DNA of 64,000 nucleotides from Triplophysa rosa. Lineage: Eukaryota; Chordata; Actinopteri; Cypriniformes; Nemacheilidae. The notes below the pieces were generated by a model. The model worked only from the letters and a program-made list of their open reading frames with translations. It was not told the origin of the DNA and searched no databases. The DNA is taken from assembly GCF_024868665.1 (NCBI RefSeq), contig NC_079901.1:2896673-2960672 (forward strand), read 5' to 3'. Both the position numbers and the translations under genes were made by a program. Below, piece by piece: positions 44,891-56,002 of this stretch (within the stretch, counting starts at the first letter, position 1; the number at the start of each line of letters is the position of its first letter).

Positions 44891-45145
44891 GTTCATAGGT
44901 TACATAGGCTGATTTATTCTTTTTTAAGTATGTGGGGTTTTTAAAAACAAGTAGAAAATGTGCTGAATGTTTAATTTCATCCAAGTCAAATTAGCAAAAC
45001 AGTTAGATAGAATTTACATTTGTTTGAAACGCGGAGATGAGGCGTGAGTTGACACAGGGTGCGCGCGTGCGTCAAGCCTCGTCCATATTGCCAGATGCCC
45101 GTGTCGAGCCGGACTCAAGTAGCCTACTATAAACGTCATTACGAA

Positions 45146-45293
45146 ACAGGCTGTGTGTTCGCATCTAGTTTAAACGGCTCGTCCGCGAGACGCGCGAGTA
45201 TGACACAGGCTGTGTGTGCACATCAGGTTTAAACGGCTCGTCCGCGAGACGCGGGGAAGTGTCGCGCGAGTATGACACAGGCTGTGTGTGCGG
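45146..45293 (+). repeat. CpG-rich tandem duplication, about 59-72 bp, 2.2 copies
   Basis: Units begin acaggctgtgtgt at 45146, 45205 and 45277 and contain ggctcgtccgcgagacgcg. The second unit has a 13-bp insertion. Confidence 0.85.
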
Positions 45294-45599
45294 TCTTCTG
45301 AATTGGACGGTTCTTTAGTATTTATTTGCCTAATATGATCGATCTGACTCTGCAGATGCCATAATAATACACACTCTCTCTCTCCTGCCTTCTGTTTTTT
45401 TTTTTGTAATCACGGACGTTTACGCACGCAGTTGGCTAGGGCAGTGCTGATTAGGCATAACGGAGGTGCGCTCAAGTTGGTTAGCAAGAATGCCACTCAA
45501 AGCGGGCTTGGAACAGACGCGTTTCTTATTTTTCACATCGCTTCCACATCGCAACCTTGGCAGGTTTTTTAATAATTTATATTTGGCTGAGTGGTTAAC

Positions 45600-46016
45600 A
45601 ACACATTTTTCTATGGTCTGAGAAAATGGTTTACACGGTTTCTCCCCCATAGAAGTAAGGAAACAGCTTAACGTACCAAAACAATAACCACAGAAAACCA
45701 AATTTATGTTAAACCTTACTTGTGATAAACACTAGCTACTGTTAAACGAACAAGCACTTATTCCACAGAAAAAAATTAATAGTCTTGCGTTTTCCCCTTT
45801 ATGAGCGACAACTTTTTCTACACAATAAAAACGCCTTGGGGTTTCATGGTTTGATCAATTTGAATAACCATAAATGATGCAAAACATAGGTATTTTCTAG
45901 ATTATATGTAACAGGGTTCCAGTTAGTGTTAAATTCATGAAAATTGGGACATCTCCATACTGATTGTTGCGCCAGCATTTGTATGAACTTGCATGGTTGT
46001 AAAGCAAGGGGGCGCT
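45600..46016. other. No feature recognised
   Basis: Unassigned. Confidence 0.45.
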
Positions 46017-46330
46017 GCATTACACATGGCAGAGCCTCGTGAGATTTACATGCTGGTAAGTGCTCCGATTGTTTGGCTATAAATATGAACAAATTACATT
46101 TGTCTACGAACTTAGTTTGACGCAGATGTCTGACCAGAATGTATGTGATTCATCTGTAATCGTTTTGATCTTGTTAATCGAGTCAATTATGTAGTTTGCC
46201 GAGATAAAACGGAGATTATGATTGCAAAATGGCATGGCTGCTGTGGTTTGAATGTATATTTGTCTCGTTTTAAAGATATAGCCAAGCATCATTGAGCCAC
46301 TGTATAACAACAACTTTGATATTGTCCCAG
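46017..46330 (+). other. Intron-bearing copy of a duplicated transcript-like unit
   Basis: Segment A (46017-46055) ends in ctg/gtaagt, a strong 5' splice site. Segment B (46276-46330) is preceded by tttaaag and ends in ccag/gtatgt, another 5' splice site. A and B occur joined, without the 220-bp interval, at 46586-46679. See findings. Confidence 0.45.
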
Positions 46331-46585
46331 GTATGTAGTTTATTGTTATGTTTGAATTGATACAGTCATGCGTGTTCTCTTTGTTACTGCCCTGTTTATT
46401 TACTTTATAAAAATAATACAAAATGATGGTCACTTACTGTTCGAATGCATTAATTTGCAATGTATAGTCATATATTTGTACTGAGAGACGATAGAAAGGA
46501 AAGGATTTTTGTATGTTACTTTAAATAATTATTTTCTTTATATTCTTTTTTTACCATTATTCAATTATTGTACATTTGTACCAAG

Positions 46586-46760
46586 GCATTACACATGGCA
46601 GAGCCTCGTGAGATGTACATGCTGATATAGCCAAGTATCATTGAGTCACTGTATAACAACAACTTTGATATTGTCCCAGATGCTGATGCGACTAAAATAA
46701 AGCAAAGATTTAAGTGACCGTCCACCTGCTTCCTGAGTGATTACTGCCCGGAAGAGACAG
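46586..46760 (+). other. Joined (spliced-looking) copy of the same unit
   Basis: A and B are contiguous (94 bp, about 4 differences from the first copy), followed by a third block beginning atgctgatgcgac with AATAAA at about 46697. The joints fall exactly at the splice-site positions of the first copy. No long ORF; the product may be non-coding. Confidence 0.45.
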
Positions 46761-47575
46761 TCACATTATATAACATCCATCACTGAAATGCCGTGAACAA
46801 ACAAACACACCTCAAACTTCTCTCCCTATCGCAAGAGTAACGAGCTGCAGTGCAGACCCACATCGCAGCCAAACTTGACGCAGAACAGCCAATCTTGATG
46901 GTAGGCGGTGTATGTCGTCTGGCAATACTTACTATTGTTACGAAACAGGGATCCCGACTTATAAAAATCTTTCCGAAACAAATTGGAGTGCTGGGGGAGT
47001 GTATCAAGCACAGAAATACTACGTCATACATCCAACTAGTTTTTAACAAGTTGACCATGTTAAAGCATGAGAAGCCAGCACGTTTAACATTGTAAAGAAG
47101 TCAGAATGCATGAAACAGCCTTAAACCCCCGTTTAATGTCCTCTGGCAGAGTTTGAAACTAGCTCCGTATATAAACATTGGTCTATAGTCGCAGATTCCC
47201 GGACCAATAACACGTGAGCTAAACGTTCTTATAACACAAATAACACACCATTCTATGTAACGTAAACAATGAGATACAACTTAAATTTCCAAAAACCGAG
47301 CCCTGTATTGATCTCAGGTGGCAGTCGGCTGAGACAAGACCGAAGGGATCGTTTGCAAAGTGCAAAACCCAGAGATCAATAGGCTACTAAAATTAACTTC
47401 AGTGGTACATACTGTATGCCTATGACTAAAACAAGTTTAAATTCAGCAGGAGAGCATTAATGTGTAAACTGAATTTGGTGACACCATAGTGTGTAACATT
47501 TTTTTTGTAGTAACGCTTTTCGGGTTTACAGTCACTTTGCAGACAGTCCCTTCGGACTTGTCCATGTCGCCTGCT
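46761..47575. other. Unassigned; left arm of a distant inverted repeat
   Basis: 47193-47246 (gattcccggaccaataacac) is inverted at 54426-54480, across the hAT/DIRS nest. Otherwise no gene recognised. Confidence 0.4.
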
Positions 47576-48158
47576 CATATAGACAGGGATGCACATAAGT
47601 GGTGCGCAGGTGCGCATGCGCGACCAAAATAAAAAATGCGCTCTGTAAATAAGTTTAGAACGCTCATTTGCTTACTGACATGGTTGAAACCTTTTGATGC
47701 ACAATCACTGTTTTAGACCGACTAAATGTAATACTGGATAAGATTTCTGTTTGTACTGAATGCTGCCAAATCTACTGCTATCTCGTTTGTTCCCGGTGAT
47801 AAACGGGACCTGGGTGTAAATGATGAAAAACGGAGTATTGGTAGCTCCGCCTTTGTTGGTTCTACTTTCGTTACTAGAGAAGCATGCGGCACGTGCAGCC
47901 TATGTGAATGTCTGGAACTGCGCTGCCTCTGTGAATGTCTGGAACTGCGCTGCGCTGCCCTGCACGTCTACCAAAACACCGCTTCTCTTAAACTTTCTAA
48001 AAGGACAAGCTGTTTAAACTTGACACTTGCACACAGGCACGGTATATCTACAGGCACGGTATATACAGGTATGGCAATGAAACAAAAGCTACAGGCACGG
48101 TATATACAGGTATGGCAATGAGACGCAGTGTCTCGTTCCCTATCTCAGGGAACTATGG

Positions 48159-49219
48159 TTACAGTCGTAACCTGAGACGTTCCCTTTCGAGAGAACTCAA
48201 CACTGCGTCATGGAATGACTCTATGGGGGACGACATGCCCACTACGCCATAGTGAGTTGTGACTGTCCTGGTGTGAAGGAGTCTACGCACATTCCAGGAC
48301 ATAAGAACCTGGGATCCAGGTAAGGAAGAAAGGTCTAGATTGTAGAACCTCATAAATGTATGCGGGGAAGACCAACCCGCAGCATCACAAATATCTTGCA
48401 TAGATGCCCCCAACAGAAGGGCCTGCGAAGAGGCCATACTCCTAGTAGAATGAGCCCTGACTCTTAGAGGTGAAGGCCTTCCGTTCACCTCATAAGCCAA
48501 AGAAATTGCCTCTACGACCCATCTACTGATGGTCTGTTTAGAGGCCGGCTGACCTCTACCTCGAGGTCCAAAGCAGACCAACAATTTGTCAGACTTTCTC
48601 CACAGAGAAGTCCTTCCTATATACTCCTGCAATGCCCTGACCGTGCATAATAAATATAACCTTTGGTGATCCGCCAACTCGTGGGGTGGAGGGTAAAAGG
48701 CCTGGAGAACTAGGGTCCTGGCAACATTGCGAGGTACCTTCGGAACATATCCCGGTTTAGGGTGCAGAATAGCCTTGATATTCCCTGGGGCGAACTCCAA
48801 ACATGGGGGGACGCCAAAAGAGCTTGAAGGTACCTACCCTCCTCAGAGAGGTAATGGCTAGTAAGAAGGCCAGCTTGAGGGATACATTTTTGTCTGAGCT
48901 GGACTCCATAGGCTCAAAAGGTGCCTGGGAAATCCCTTCTAGGACTATGGCTAGGTCCCACGCCGGAACTCTAGTCTGAGAAGGAGGTCTCATTCTTACG
49001 GTGCCACGCAGGAAACGAACGACCAAGGGGTCTCCCCACTGACCCCTGAGGCAGAGGGGAGCGAAAGGCAGAGATAGCTGCCACATATACCTTGATAGTA
49101 GAAGGAGCTAGACCTGTAGAAAAACGGTCTTGAAGAAACTCTAGAACTGAAGCCAACGGGCAGTTAACTGGGTCCAAATTCCTTTCATTACACCATAAGG
49201 TGAACAGTCTCCACTTCAA
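48159..49219 (-). pseudogene. DIRS tyrosine recombinase
   Basis: Reads in three frames: N-terminal core-binding part (49219-48971; MKWRLFTLWCNERNLDPV, STIKVYVAAISAF), middle (49086-48757; AIVLEGISQAPFEPM, LLAITSLRRVGTF with the first catalytic Arg), and C-terminal catalytic part (48800-48159; RAHSTRSMASSQALL with the His-x2-Arg pair, then IC-DAAGW and HTFMRFYNLDL with the nucleophilic Tyr). It would integrate the circular cDNA. R, H-x2-R and Y are all present, but two frameshifts (about 49000 and 48790) separate the parts. Confidence 0.9.
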
Positions 49220-49291
49220 GGCATAAAGTTTCCTGGTGGAGGGAGCCCTAGAATTCAGGATGGTCTCAACAACCTCAGAGGAGACCTTGGT

Positions 49292-51424
49292 TTAACAATT
49301 CACTCCCCTCAGTGGCCAAGCCCAAAGTTTCCACAACTCTGGGCGGGGGTGAAATATTGTACCCCTGGCTTGAGTTAGGAGGTCCCTCCTCAGAGGAATC
49401 TCCAATGGCTGACCCGCTAGGAGTGTCAGAAGATCTGTGAACCAAACTCTGGCAGGCCAAAAGGGGGCTATTAATAAGAGGCTGACCCCTTCCTGTTGGA
49501 CTCTCTCTAGAACTCCTGGGAGCAGAGCGACTGGGGGAAAGGCATACAGACGCTGCCTTGGCCACGTCTGTACCATGGCATCCAGTCCCAATGGGGCTGG
49601 ATGAGTCAGAGAAAACCACAGAGGGCAATGAGACGTCTCTTGGGACGCAAACAGATCGATCTCGGCTCGGCCGAACCTTTCTCAGATCTGCTCCACCACT
49701 TCTGGGTGGAGTCTCAATTCCCCGGGCCTCAGCCCCTGCCTTGACAGCATGTCTGCTCCCACATTCTGAACTCCAGGGAGGTACATCGCCCTGAGCGATA
49801 TAAACTTCTCCTGGGCCCAGAGAACCTGGTGTGGCAGTTTGCAGAGAGGGCGTGACCTCAGGCCCCCTTGATGATTTAAGTAAGAGACCACTGTCGTATT
49901 GTCTGTTCTGACTAAAACATGATGGCCTCTGAGGACTGGGACGAAGTACTTCAGTGCTCGTAGTACAGCTAACATCTCCAGGCAATTTATGTGCCAGTGG
50001 TGATGCTGCTCTCTCCAAAGCCCACTGGCTGAGTGACCTTCCACTATTGCCCCCCAGCCTGTGAGGGACGCATCCGTCGTCACTATTTTCCTGGGACATT
50101 GCGCCCCCAATTTCAGACCTTGATTCAGAAACCAAGGTTTCTTCCATATAATCAGGGAACGAAGGCATCTGCGTGTAACTCTGATCATACGGAACGGGTT
50201 GCCTCTTGGGGAAAACCCTTTACTCTTGAGCCACCACTGTAAGGGTCTCATATGCAGGATGCCAAAAGGAACTATGTTGGACGCTGCCGACATTAGACCC
50301 AATATTCTTTGGAAATACTTCACAGTGTAGGCATGGCCTAGCCTGATCCTGGACACCGCTGACAGGATCGATTCGACACGTGCAGGGGTCAACTGTGCCT
50401 GCATCGTGACCGAATCCCACACTACCCCCAGGAATGTAGTCCTCTGTTGGGGAGTCAGGTTGCTCTTTTTGGCATTGAGCCGTAACCCCAGACGCTTCAT
50501 ATGGTCGAGGACAAGATCTCGATGTCGAACCGCCATCTCGTGAGACTGAGCTAATATTAACCAGTCGTCTATGTAATTTAATATGCGTATCCCTTGAAAT
50601 CTCAATGGAGCAAGGGCTGAATCCATGCATTTTGTGAAGGTGCGTGGGGAGAGAGCTAGGCCGAATGGAAGAACTCGATATTGGTAAGCTTTGCCCCCGA
50701 AAGCGAACCTAAGAAACTTCTGATGTTGAGGAAGGATACATATGTGGAAGTACGCATCTTTCAGATCTATCGTGTTGAGCCAGTCCTCTGATCTGATTCC
50801 GGCTACAATAATAGGGATAGTGAGCATCTTGAACTTGTATCTCCTCAGAGATTTGTTTAGATGTCTCAGATCCAAAATGGGCCTCAGCCCTCCATCCTTT
50901 TTTGGAACTATGAAGTACCGACGGTAAAAACCTGTTTGACTCTCGTGGGGGGAAACATACTCTATGGCCCCTTTCGCTAAGAGAGACAACACCTCTTGTT
51001 CTAACACCCGAGCTTTTTTGGGGTCCACCTCGGTGGAGAACACCCCTCTGAAATTTGGAGGGCGGAAAGCGAATTGAATCCTGTACCCCTTCTCTATCGT
51101 GCAGAGAAGCCATTACGTGAGATTGGGGAGCTTCCTCCACTCGTGGAAGAAGTACACTAAGGGAGTCAGCCTCTCAACGCTGACTCCAGAAGTGTGAAGT
51201 TCGGTGCCCTGAAGCGATTGAACGGCAGGGGATGATGGCCCCTTTACCTTCTTTCTTATGAACACTAGGTCTACAGCGTCTTCGGGTAGACTCTGTGCTG
51301 TGAAAGTCGACGTGTCCCGAAGCGTCATAGACGGCGGGGTTAATGTATCCTCTTCCAGACGGCTTCTTGAGAGGACAGGACTCATCTGACCTCCAAGAGG
51401 GGGCGCCCTCTGATTCCCTGTCAC
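49292..51424 (-). pseudogene. DIRS Pol: reverse transcriptase and RNase H, two nonsense codons
   Basis: One minus-strand frame stays open over about 710 codons except for TAA at 51113-51115 and TGA at 49682-49684. RT boxes (ORF 49682-51043): [62 protein letters not shown] (YIDD catalytic pair). RNase H: VTTDASLTGWGAIV, CLEMLAVLRAL, VRTDNTTVVSYLNH, VGADMLSRQG. The 3' part (49591-49292) LYAFPPVALLPGVL, APFWPARVWF is the conserved DIRS tail. Its 5' end overlaps gag by a few bases. Both stops look like single-base changes (Gln and Trp codons). Confidence 0.93.
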
Positions 51425-52269
51425 AAAGTCAGGGTTTTTTTGGCAGCAGACTTCCGATTTGAGACAATGGTAGTTCTCAAATTGGGTCTAGCCTGTTTAG
51501 CAGGATATCGAGGTTGCTGACTTGACCCCCAAGCTCTCTGAGGGGGGGCACGAGTAGCAACACTCTGTTTCTGCTGCTGTCTATATGTGCTTGTGGATGG
51601 CACTGGCTGGGGCTGCCCTCGGGCTACAGGCCTCTGGGGGTAAGAGCGGCGAGGAATGAATGTATTAAAAGTGGCCGATTGGCGCTTTGTCTCTTGGTAC
51701 CGGTCAACAACAGTGTTGACCGTGTCACCAAAGAGGCTTTGAATTGATAAATTCAGCCATAAATGTCTCTCCGTGGCTACCAGTGCCGCCATGGAGTGGC
51801 CAGTACTTTGGGCTGTCTCCTTGGTAGCCCGGAGAGTGAGATCTGCCACTGTCTTGAGATCTTCCACCGTCTTGAGATCTTCCACCTTGGGCATCATCCC
51901 ATAGCCTTTGTCTCTAGCCCCTAAGACTGGAGAAACTAGACGTGGTGGCTATACGTGAGGAGTATGGCTTTCTCCACGATTTAGACAGCTCATCATGTAA
52001 ATCAGGAAAAACGGTAACCCCCTACGCTGTGGCTGTACCCGCTTTATTAAGAACCTTTTGTCCAACTTGCTAGCGGGCTTAACCTCTGTTTGCTCTATGG
52101 GCCAGTCAACATTCAGTTTGGCTGCCGCCCGGGCAACAACCTCCACAATCTCCTCATACCCAGGGGAAAGACATCCAATACATCTGTATTAATACTAGCA
52201 CTCTCTTGGTCCTCAAAACTAGAGCAGTGCATAGAGCTCTCGGACAGGGCGGGAGAAGCCGCCATGCGG
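51421..52269 (-). pseudogene. DIRS Gag, C-terminal part with internal deletion
   Basis: Pieces: IEQTEVKPASKLDKRFLIKR and RRGLPFF (52146-51949), then VEDLKTVADLTLRATKETAQ, MAALVATERHLWLNL, SLFGDTVNTVVDRYQETKRQ (51897-51421) with a basic Pro/Gln-rich end (PQRPVARGQPQPVPS) likely to bind nucleic acid. A frameshift near 52130 and an 18-bp duplication (gagatcttccaccgtctt, about 51855-51890) mark an internal rearrangement; the middle of Gag appears missing. Confidence 0.8.
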
Positions 52270-53694
52270 TAGGGATGTGCCGAATGAAGCTTCTGAATCA
52301 ATGAGGCTTTTTCAAAAAAATGTATCGGTGCTTCGAAGCTTTTGACACAGTGCTGTACTTCGCCATCTGGTGGTCAATAAAAATTCCTACACCAACTGTG
52401 TCACTCAGATATTTTGTTCATTGAAATGTTTTTATAAGTTTTATTTGTATAGGTAATATATAATTTAATAATATATAGAATTAGAACTCAAAGTAACAAA
52501 GAAAAATAAGCACATCCAGTTCTTAAGTAACATGAATAATAATTTAATATATATGAAGACTTCCAAAATTAGATTTTTTTAATTTCTGTTTTTCAAAATT
52601 TTAACAAATTATGTTTTTTATGGTGCATTCCACTTAATATCAATTAAACTGTAGTTGGTTTAAGCCATAATAACTCGAAAAATGCGGCAATCTAACACAA
52701 AAAAAACATGATAAAAAAAGTTTGGAACTAAACTCTTCATATATACAGTATATATATAATATAGTGTGAATGTGGACACAATTTTAAGTGTTTGGTTGGT
52801 GTTGGCCTTAAATCCAACATATTCTGTAAACCTTAAATACAATAGATTAACCCACCAAACTAATGGATACTAAAGTACTCTGTGTTCTTAAATAGTGTAA
52901 TCTATTACAACAAATAAAAATGGAATAGAATATGAAAATCTAAACTCGAAACGGGTGACTTTCCTTGCATTTTAATTACTTTATTGCTCATTTGTTGAGG
53001 GAAATAGATAGTTTTTATTGTCCCAGCGGAAATTTCTTTATTATTAATATGTATTTTACCCTCTCCCCAGATGGGGCAGACTGGTGCTCTGTTGTTTGAG
53101 TATCGTTGCCCAGAGCGTTTGGATGTTTGGAGCGTAAGTGACGAAGCATTGAGGATGTATTATTGGAATAAGACAAAGTTTGCTCGCATATCAGACATGA
53201 CACTTTATTAGCAGTGTCGAGACTGAAGTGTTCCCACACTTGAGAACAGGGTCTCTTGCGTGCATTCTCCATTTAAAGATCAAACACACTTCTGCACGTG
53301 TAAGCTGCAGAGAACCGAGGACGGCGTTTACTAGCAGAAAACCAGTCTGTGGTTGAAGAAACACTTTTATACTTTTTGGGAACAGTGTTAAACCTGCAAT
53401 TAACTATTTGACAACAGACATTAACATGGTTTTAAATAGTACTTTAATTAGCAATACAAAATGATAAAATTATATAAATTAAATATATAATTATAACATT
53501 CCTATGGTTCAGCGCAATCGACGCGCTTTGAGTTTGATCCCTGCGTGACGTGTCAGTGAGGTAACGAAGCTTTGTTTCCTCAGGTCACGTGACAGACTCA
53601 TTTCAAGCAATGCTCCGGAACACTGTTTCGAAGCACTAGTGTGTCGAAAACTCGATACGTGTGTCGACACGGGGTGTCGAGCAACCCATCCCTA
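52270..53694 (-). mobile_element. hAT element inside DIRS gag, 1,425 bp
   Basis: Ends TAGGGATGTGCCGAA and GAGCAACCCATCCCTA. Perfect 8-bp duplication ccatgcgg at 52262-52269 and 53695-53702. Subterminal cttcgaagc/gcttcgaa. Retains a BED-finger ORF. Catalytic domain absent, so non-autonomous. Confidence 0.92.
53015..53272 (-). CDS. BED zinc-finger ORF of a hAT element
   Basis: 85-codon minus-strand ORF. Residues about 8-50 form a complete BED finger: SQVWEHFSLD (aromatic box), VSCLICEQTL (Cys-x2-Cys), MLRHLRSKHP (His-x5-His). In full transposases this finger binds the element ends. The remainder is Ser/Thr/Gln-rich and runs out at a stop near 53015, perhaps after an original splice donor (tcaggtcac-like signals not certain). 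All zinc ligands are present, unlike the decayed copy at 15.5 kb. It could make a DNA-binding fragment only. Confidence 0.65.
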   Translation of the reverse strand: MENARKRPCSQVWEHFSLDTANKVSCLICEQTLSYSNNTSSMLRHLRSKHPNALGNDTQTTEHQSAPSGERVKYILIIKKFPLGQ

Positions 53695-53702
53695 CCATGC
53701 GG

Positions 53703-54061
53703 GCTCCCGAATCCCTTCCGAAAGCACTGTGACTGGGGGACTGAGAAGAGGAAGCAGTCTCAGCACCCCCACGAAGCTCCATCTGTGAGCCCCATGATCT
53801 GAGATGCCACGCCGCCTCGACAGAAGCGGGTCCCAAACCATGAGGCTTGCGGATTTTGCCTGACTCGTCAAACAAAGCTGCACGGGAGTTGAGCGTTCTG
53901 AGGGGTAGCCACAGACAGTGTTCACAGGCAGCTCCCTCAAGAGCTGCCTTAGCATGCTCAGCTCCCAAACATTCTACACATAACTCGTGTGTATCCCCAC
54001 CAGTAATGTATCTAGGGCAGGGTGTAGCACACGGCTTATAATTTAACTTTCTCTTACTCAT
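53703..54061 (-). pseudogene. DIRS Gag, N-terminal part
   Basis: ATG at 54061-54059 (MSKRKLNYKPC). A Cys-rich stretch CATPCPRYIT, ELCVECLGAEHAKAAL, CEHCLWLPLRTLNSRAALF is the conserved N-terminus of DIRS Gag. The frame runs into the hAT insertion at 53702 (GRDSGARM) and resumes at 52269 after one copy of the duplication (MAASPALSESSM). Confidence 0.82.
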
Positions 54062-54486
54062 TTTACTAAAATTATCTATCACAACTCTTTGATAACTTTA
54101 GATAAGGGACAAGACACATTCACATACACAGAGCGCGTTGCTGAAATGGCAGAAGCTGAGTTGCCGCTGTTTACCGCGGTCTATTTATACCTTCCGGTAT
54201 TCGCGTCACTCGTGACGTCATCGGTGATGTCATGTCCTCGCGACTATAAATCGCGAGTTAGTTCCATACACAATTTCACGCGAGTCACGCTGCTGGCGTT
54301 CCCCCATAGAGTCATTCCATGACGCAGTGTTGAGTTCCCTCGAAAGGGAACTTATGTGCACCCCTGCATATAGAGATCAATTCATATTATAAGACTCGTT
54401 TTGAGGAAGACTGGGTTGTAGATTATATGTTATATGTGTTATAACAACGTTTAGCTCACGAGTTATTGGTCCGGGAATCTAATATA

Positions 54487-55995
54487 CAGTGGCTTGCAAA
54501 AGTATTCATCCCCCTTCATTTTATTCACATTTTGTTATGCTGCTGCCTTATCTTAAACTACTTTAAATGATTATTTTTTTTACATTAATCTACACTCCAT
54601 GCACAATAATGACAAAACAAAAAACTGATTTTTGACAGCTTTGCAAATTTATTAAAAATAAAAAACAAAAATAAGTACATTGCATAAGTATTCATACCCT
54701 CAACTCAGAAAATTGTTATAGCGCCTTTACAGACTCAAATCTTTTTGGGTATGATGTGAAAAGCTTTACACATCTGCATTTGGCAATTTTCGGTCATTCT
54801 TCTCCTCAGATCCTTTCAAACTCTGTCAGGTTGGATGGAGATCATCAGTAGACAGACATTTTCAGGTTTCTAGGGTTCAAGCACTAGCTGGGCCACTCAA
54901 GGACAGAGTTGTCCATAAGCCACTCTTGCATTGTTTTAGTTGTGTGCTTAGGATCATTGTCATGTTGGAGAATTAACCTTCTGCCCTGTCCGAGGTCCTG
55001 AATGTTCTGGGCTAGGTTTTCATGATCATTATCCCCGTTTTGTGTACAGTCCCTGAAGCTGAAAAACACCCCCACATCATGATGCTGTTTCCACTACACT
55101 TTACTGTTAAGACGGTATTGTACATGTGTTGAGCAGTGCTTGGTTTTCTCCAGACATGATGCATGAATCTGAGATTGATCAGACCGGAATATCTTGTTTC
55201 TGACAGTTTGAAAGATTCGTTGAAGTACGTTTTTGCATATTTTAAGTTTCCATGTGTCTTCACTGAGCAAAGGCTTGAGTCTGACCACTAAGCCATAAAG
55301 CCCAGATTGGTGGAGTGTTGCAGTGATGTTTGTCCTTCTGTAAGTTTCTCCCATCTCCATATATGATCATGGAGCTCAACCAGTGTTATCATCAGCTTCT
55401 TGGTCACCGCTCTAACCAAGACCCTTCTCCATCGATGGCTCAGTTTGGACAGGAGGTCAGCTCAAGTAAGAGATCTGGTGGTTCCAAACCTCTTTCATTG
55501 AAGATAAATGGAGGCTACATGCTTCTTTTTCAGAAGTCTTCCCCAGATCTGTGCCTTGATACAATCCTGTCTCAAAGCTCTACTGGCAGTTCTTTTGACC
55601 TCATGTCTTGGTTTTTACTTTGATATGCATTTTCAGCTGTTGCACCCTTTATAGAGAGGTATGTGCCGCTCCAAATCATACTTATTCAATTGAATTTGGC
55701 ACAGGTTAACTCCACTCGAAGTGTATAAACATCAACAAGCAAAACTAATGCTTCTGAGCTAAATTTCAAGTGTCCCAGAAAAGGGTATGAATACTTATGC
55801 AATGTACTTATTTTTGTTTTTTATTTTTAATAAATTTGCAAAGCTGTCAAAAATCAGTTTTTTGTTTTGTCATTATTGTGCATGGAGTGTAGATTAATGT
55901 AAACAAAATAATCATTTAAAGTAGTTTAAGATAAGGGAGCAGCATAACAAAATGTGAATGAAATGAAGGGGGATGAATACTTTTGCAAGCCACTG
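54487..55995 (-). mobile_element. Tc1-like transposon, 1,509 bp, IR/DR type
   Basis: Ends CAGTGGCTTGCAAAAGTATT and its exact reverse, with TA at 54485-54486 and 55996-55997. Inverted repeats extend about 220 bp, with inner repeats acattgcataagtattcata (54680) and tatgaatacttatgcaatgt (55785). Single complete element, non-functional transposase. Confidence 0.94.
54860..55620 (-). pseudogene. Tc1-like transposase
   Basis: Reverse-strand fragments in order: KEVWNHQISYL (N-terminal region), NITATLHQSGLYG, RNKIFRSDQSQIHA (first catalytic Asp in the WSDE-type box, here RSDQ), SIMMWGCFSASGTVHK, QHDNDPKHTTKTMQEWL (second catalytic Asp), NSVLEWPS. The protein stops at LEWPS where the PDLNPIE box would follow, and several stops break the N-terminal half. 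It would have cut and pasted the element at TA sites. Confidence 0.88.
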
Positions 55996-56002
55996 TATAT
56001 GA

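Larger units (their letters stand above)
44487..45600 (+). repeat. hAT-like element, left end and probable interior
   Basis: TAGGGCTGTGCGATTTGGGG, then attgcgattttttt is a frequent fish hAT left end. A MITE of the CCCTGCTGAAA family lies inside (44628-44890) and a GC-rich duplication at 45146-45290. The right end was not found; the 3' limit is a guess. Confidence 0.5.
48120..54350 (-). mobile_element. DIRS-like tyrosine-recombinase retrotransposon, about 6.2 kb
   Basis: Minus-strand order is gag (54.06-51.42 kb), pol RT/RNase H (51.42-49.29 kb), tyrosine recombinase (49.2-48.16 kb). Inverted terminal repeats of about 50 bp (ccctttcgagagaactcaac at 48182; its reverse at 54301-54350). The extra block 48120-48178 next to the left repeat fits the internal complementary region of split-direct/inverted DIRS ends. 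No integrase and no target duplication, as expected for recombinase-based insertion. Broken by a hAT in gag and by stops and frameshifts. Confidence 0.92.
47584..54366. mobile_element. hAT element holding a DIRS retrotransposon
   Basis: Ends CAGGGATGCACATAAG and CTTATGTGCACCCCTG. Perfect 8-bp duplication catataga at 47576-47583 and 54367-54374. The hAT itself is only about 550 bp; a 6.2-kb DIRS element fills the rest, 16 bp from its right end. A 48-50-bp tandem duplication (ctacaggcacggtatataca) lies at about 48035-48119. Confidence 0.88.

Noticed and set aside
49275..50168. 297-codon minus-strand ORF overlapping DIRS pol
   Set aside because: It lies in another frame of RT/RNase H, and its translation has no domain while the pol frame has all motifs.
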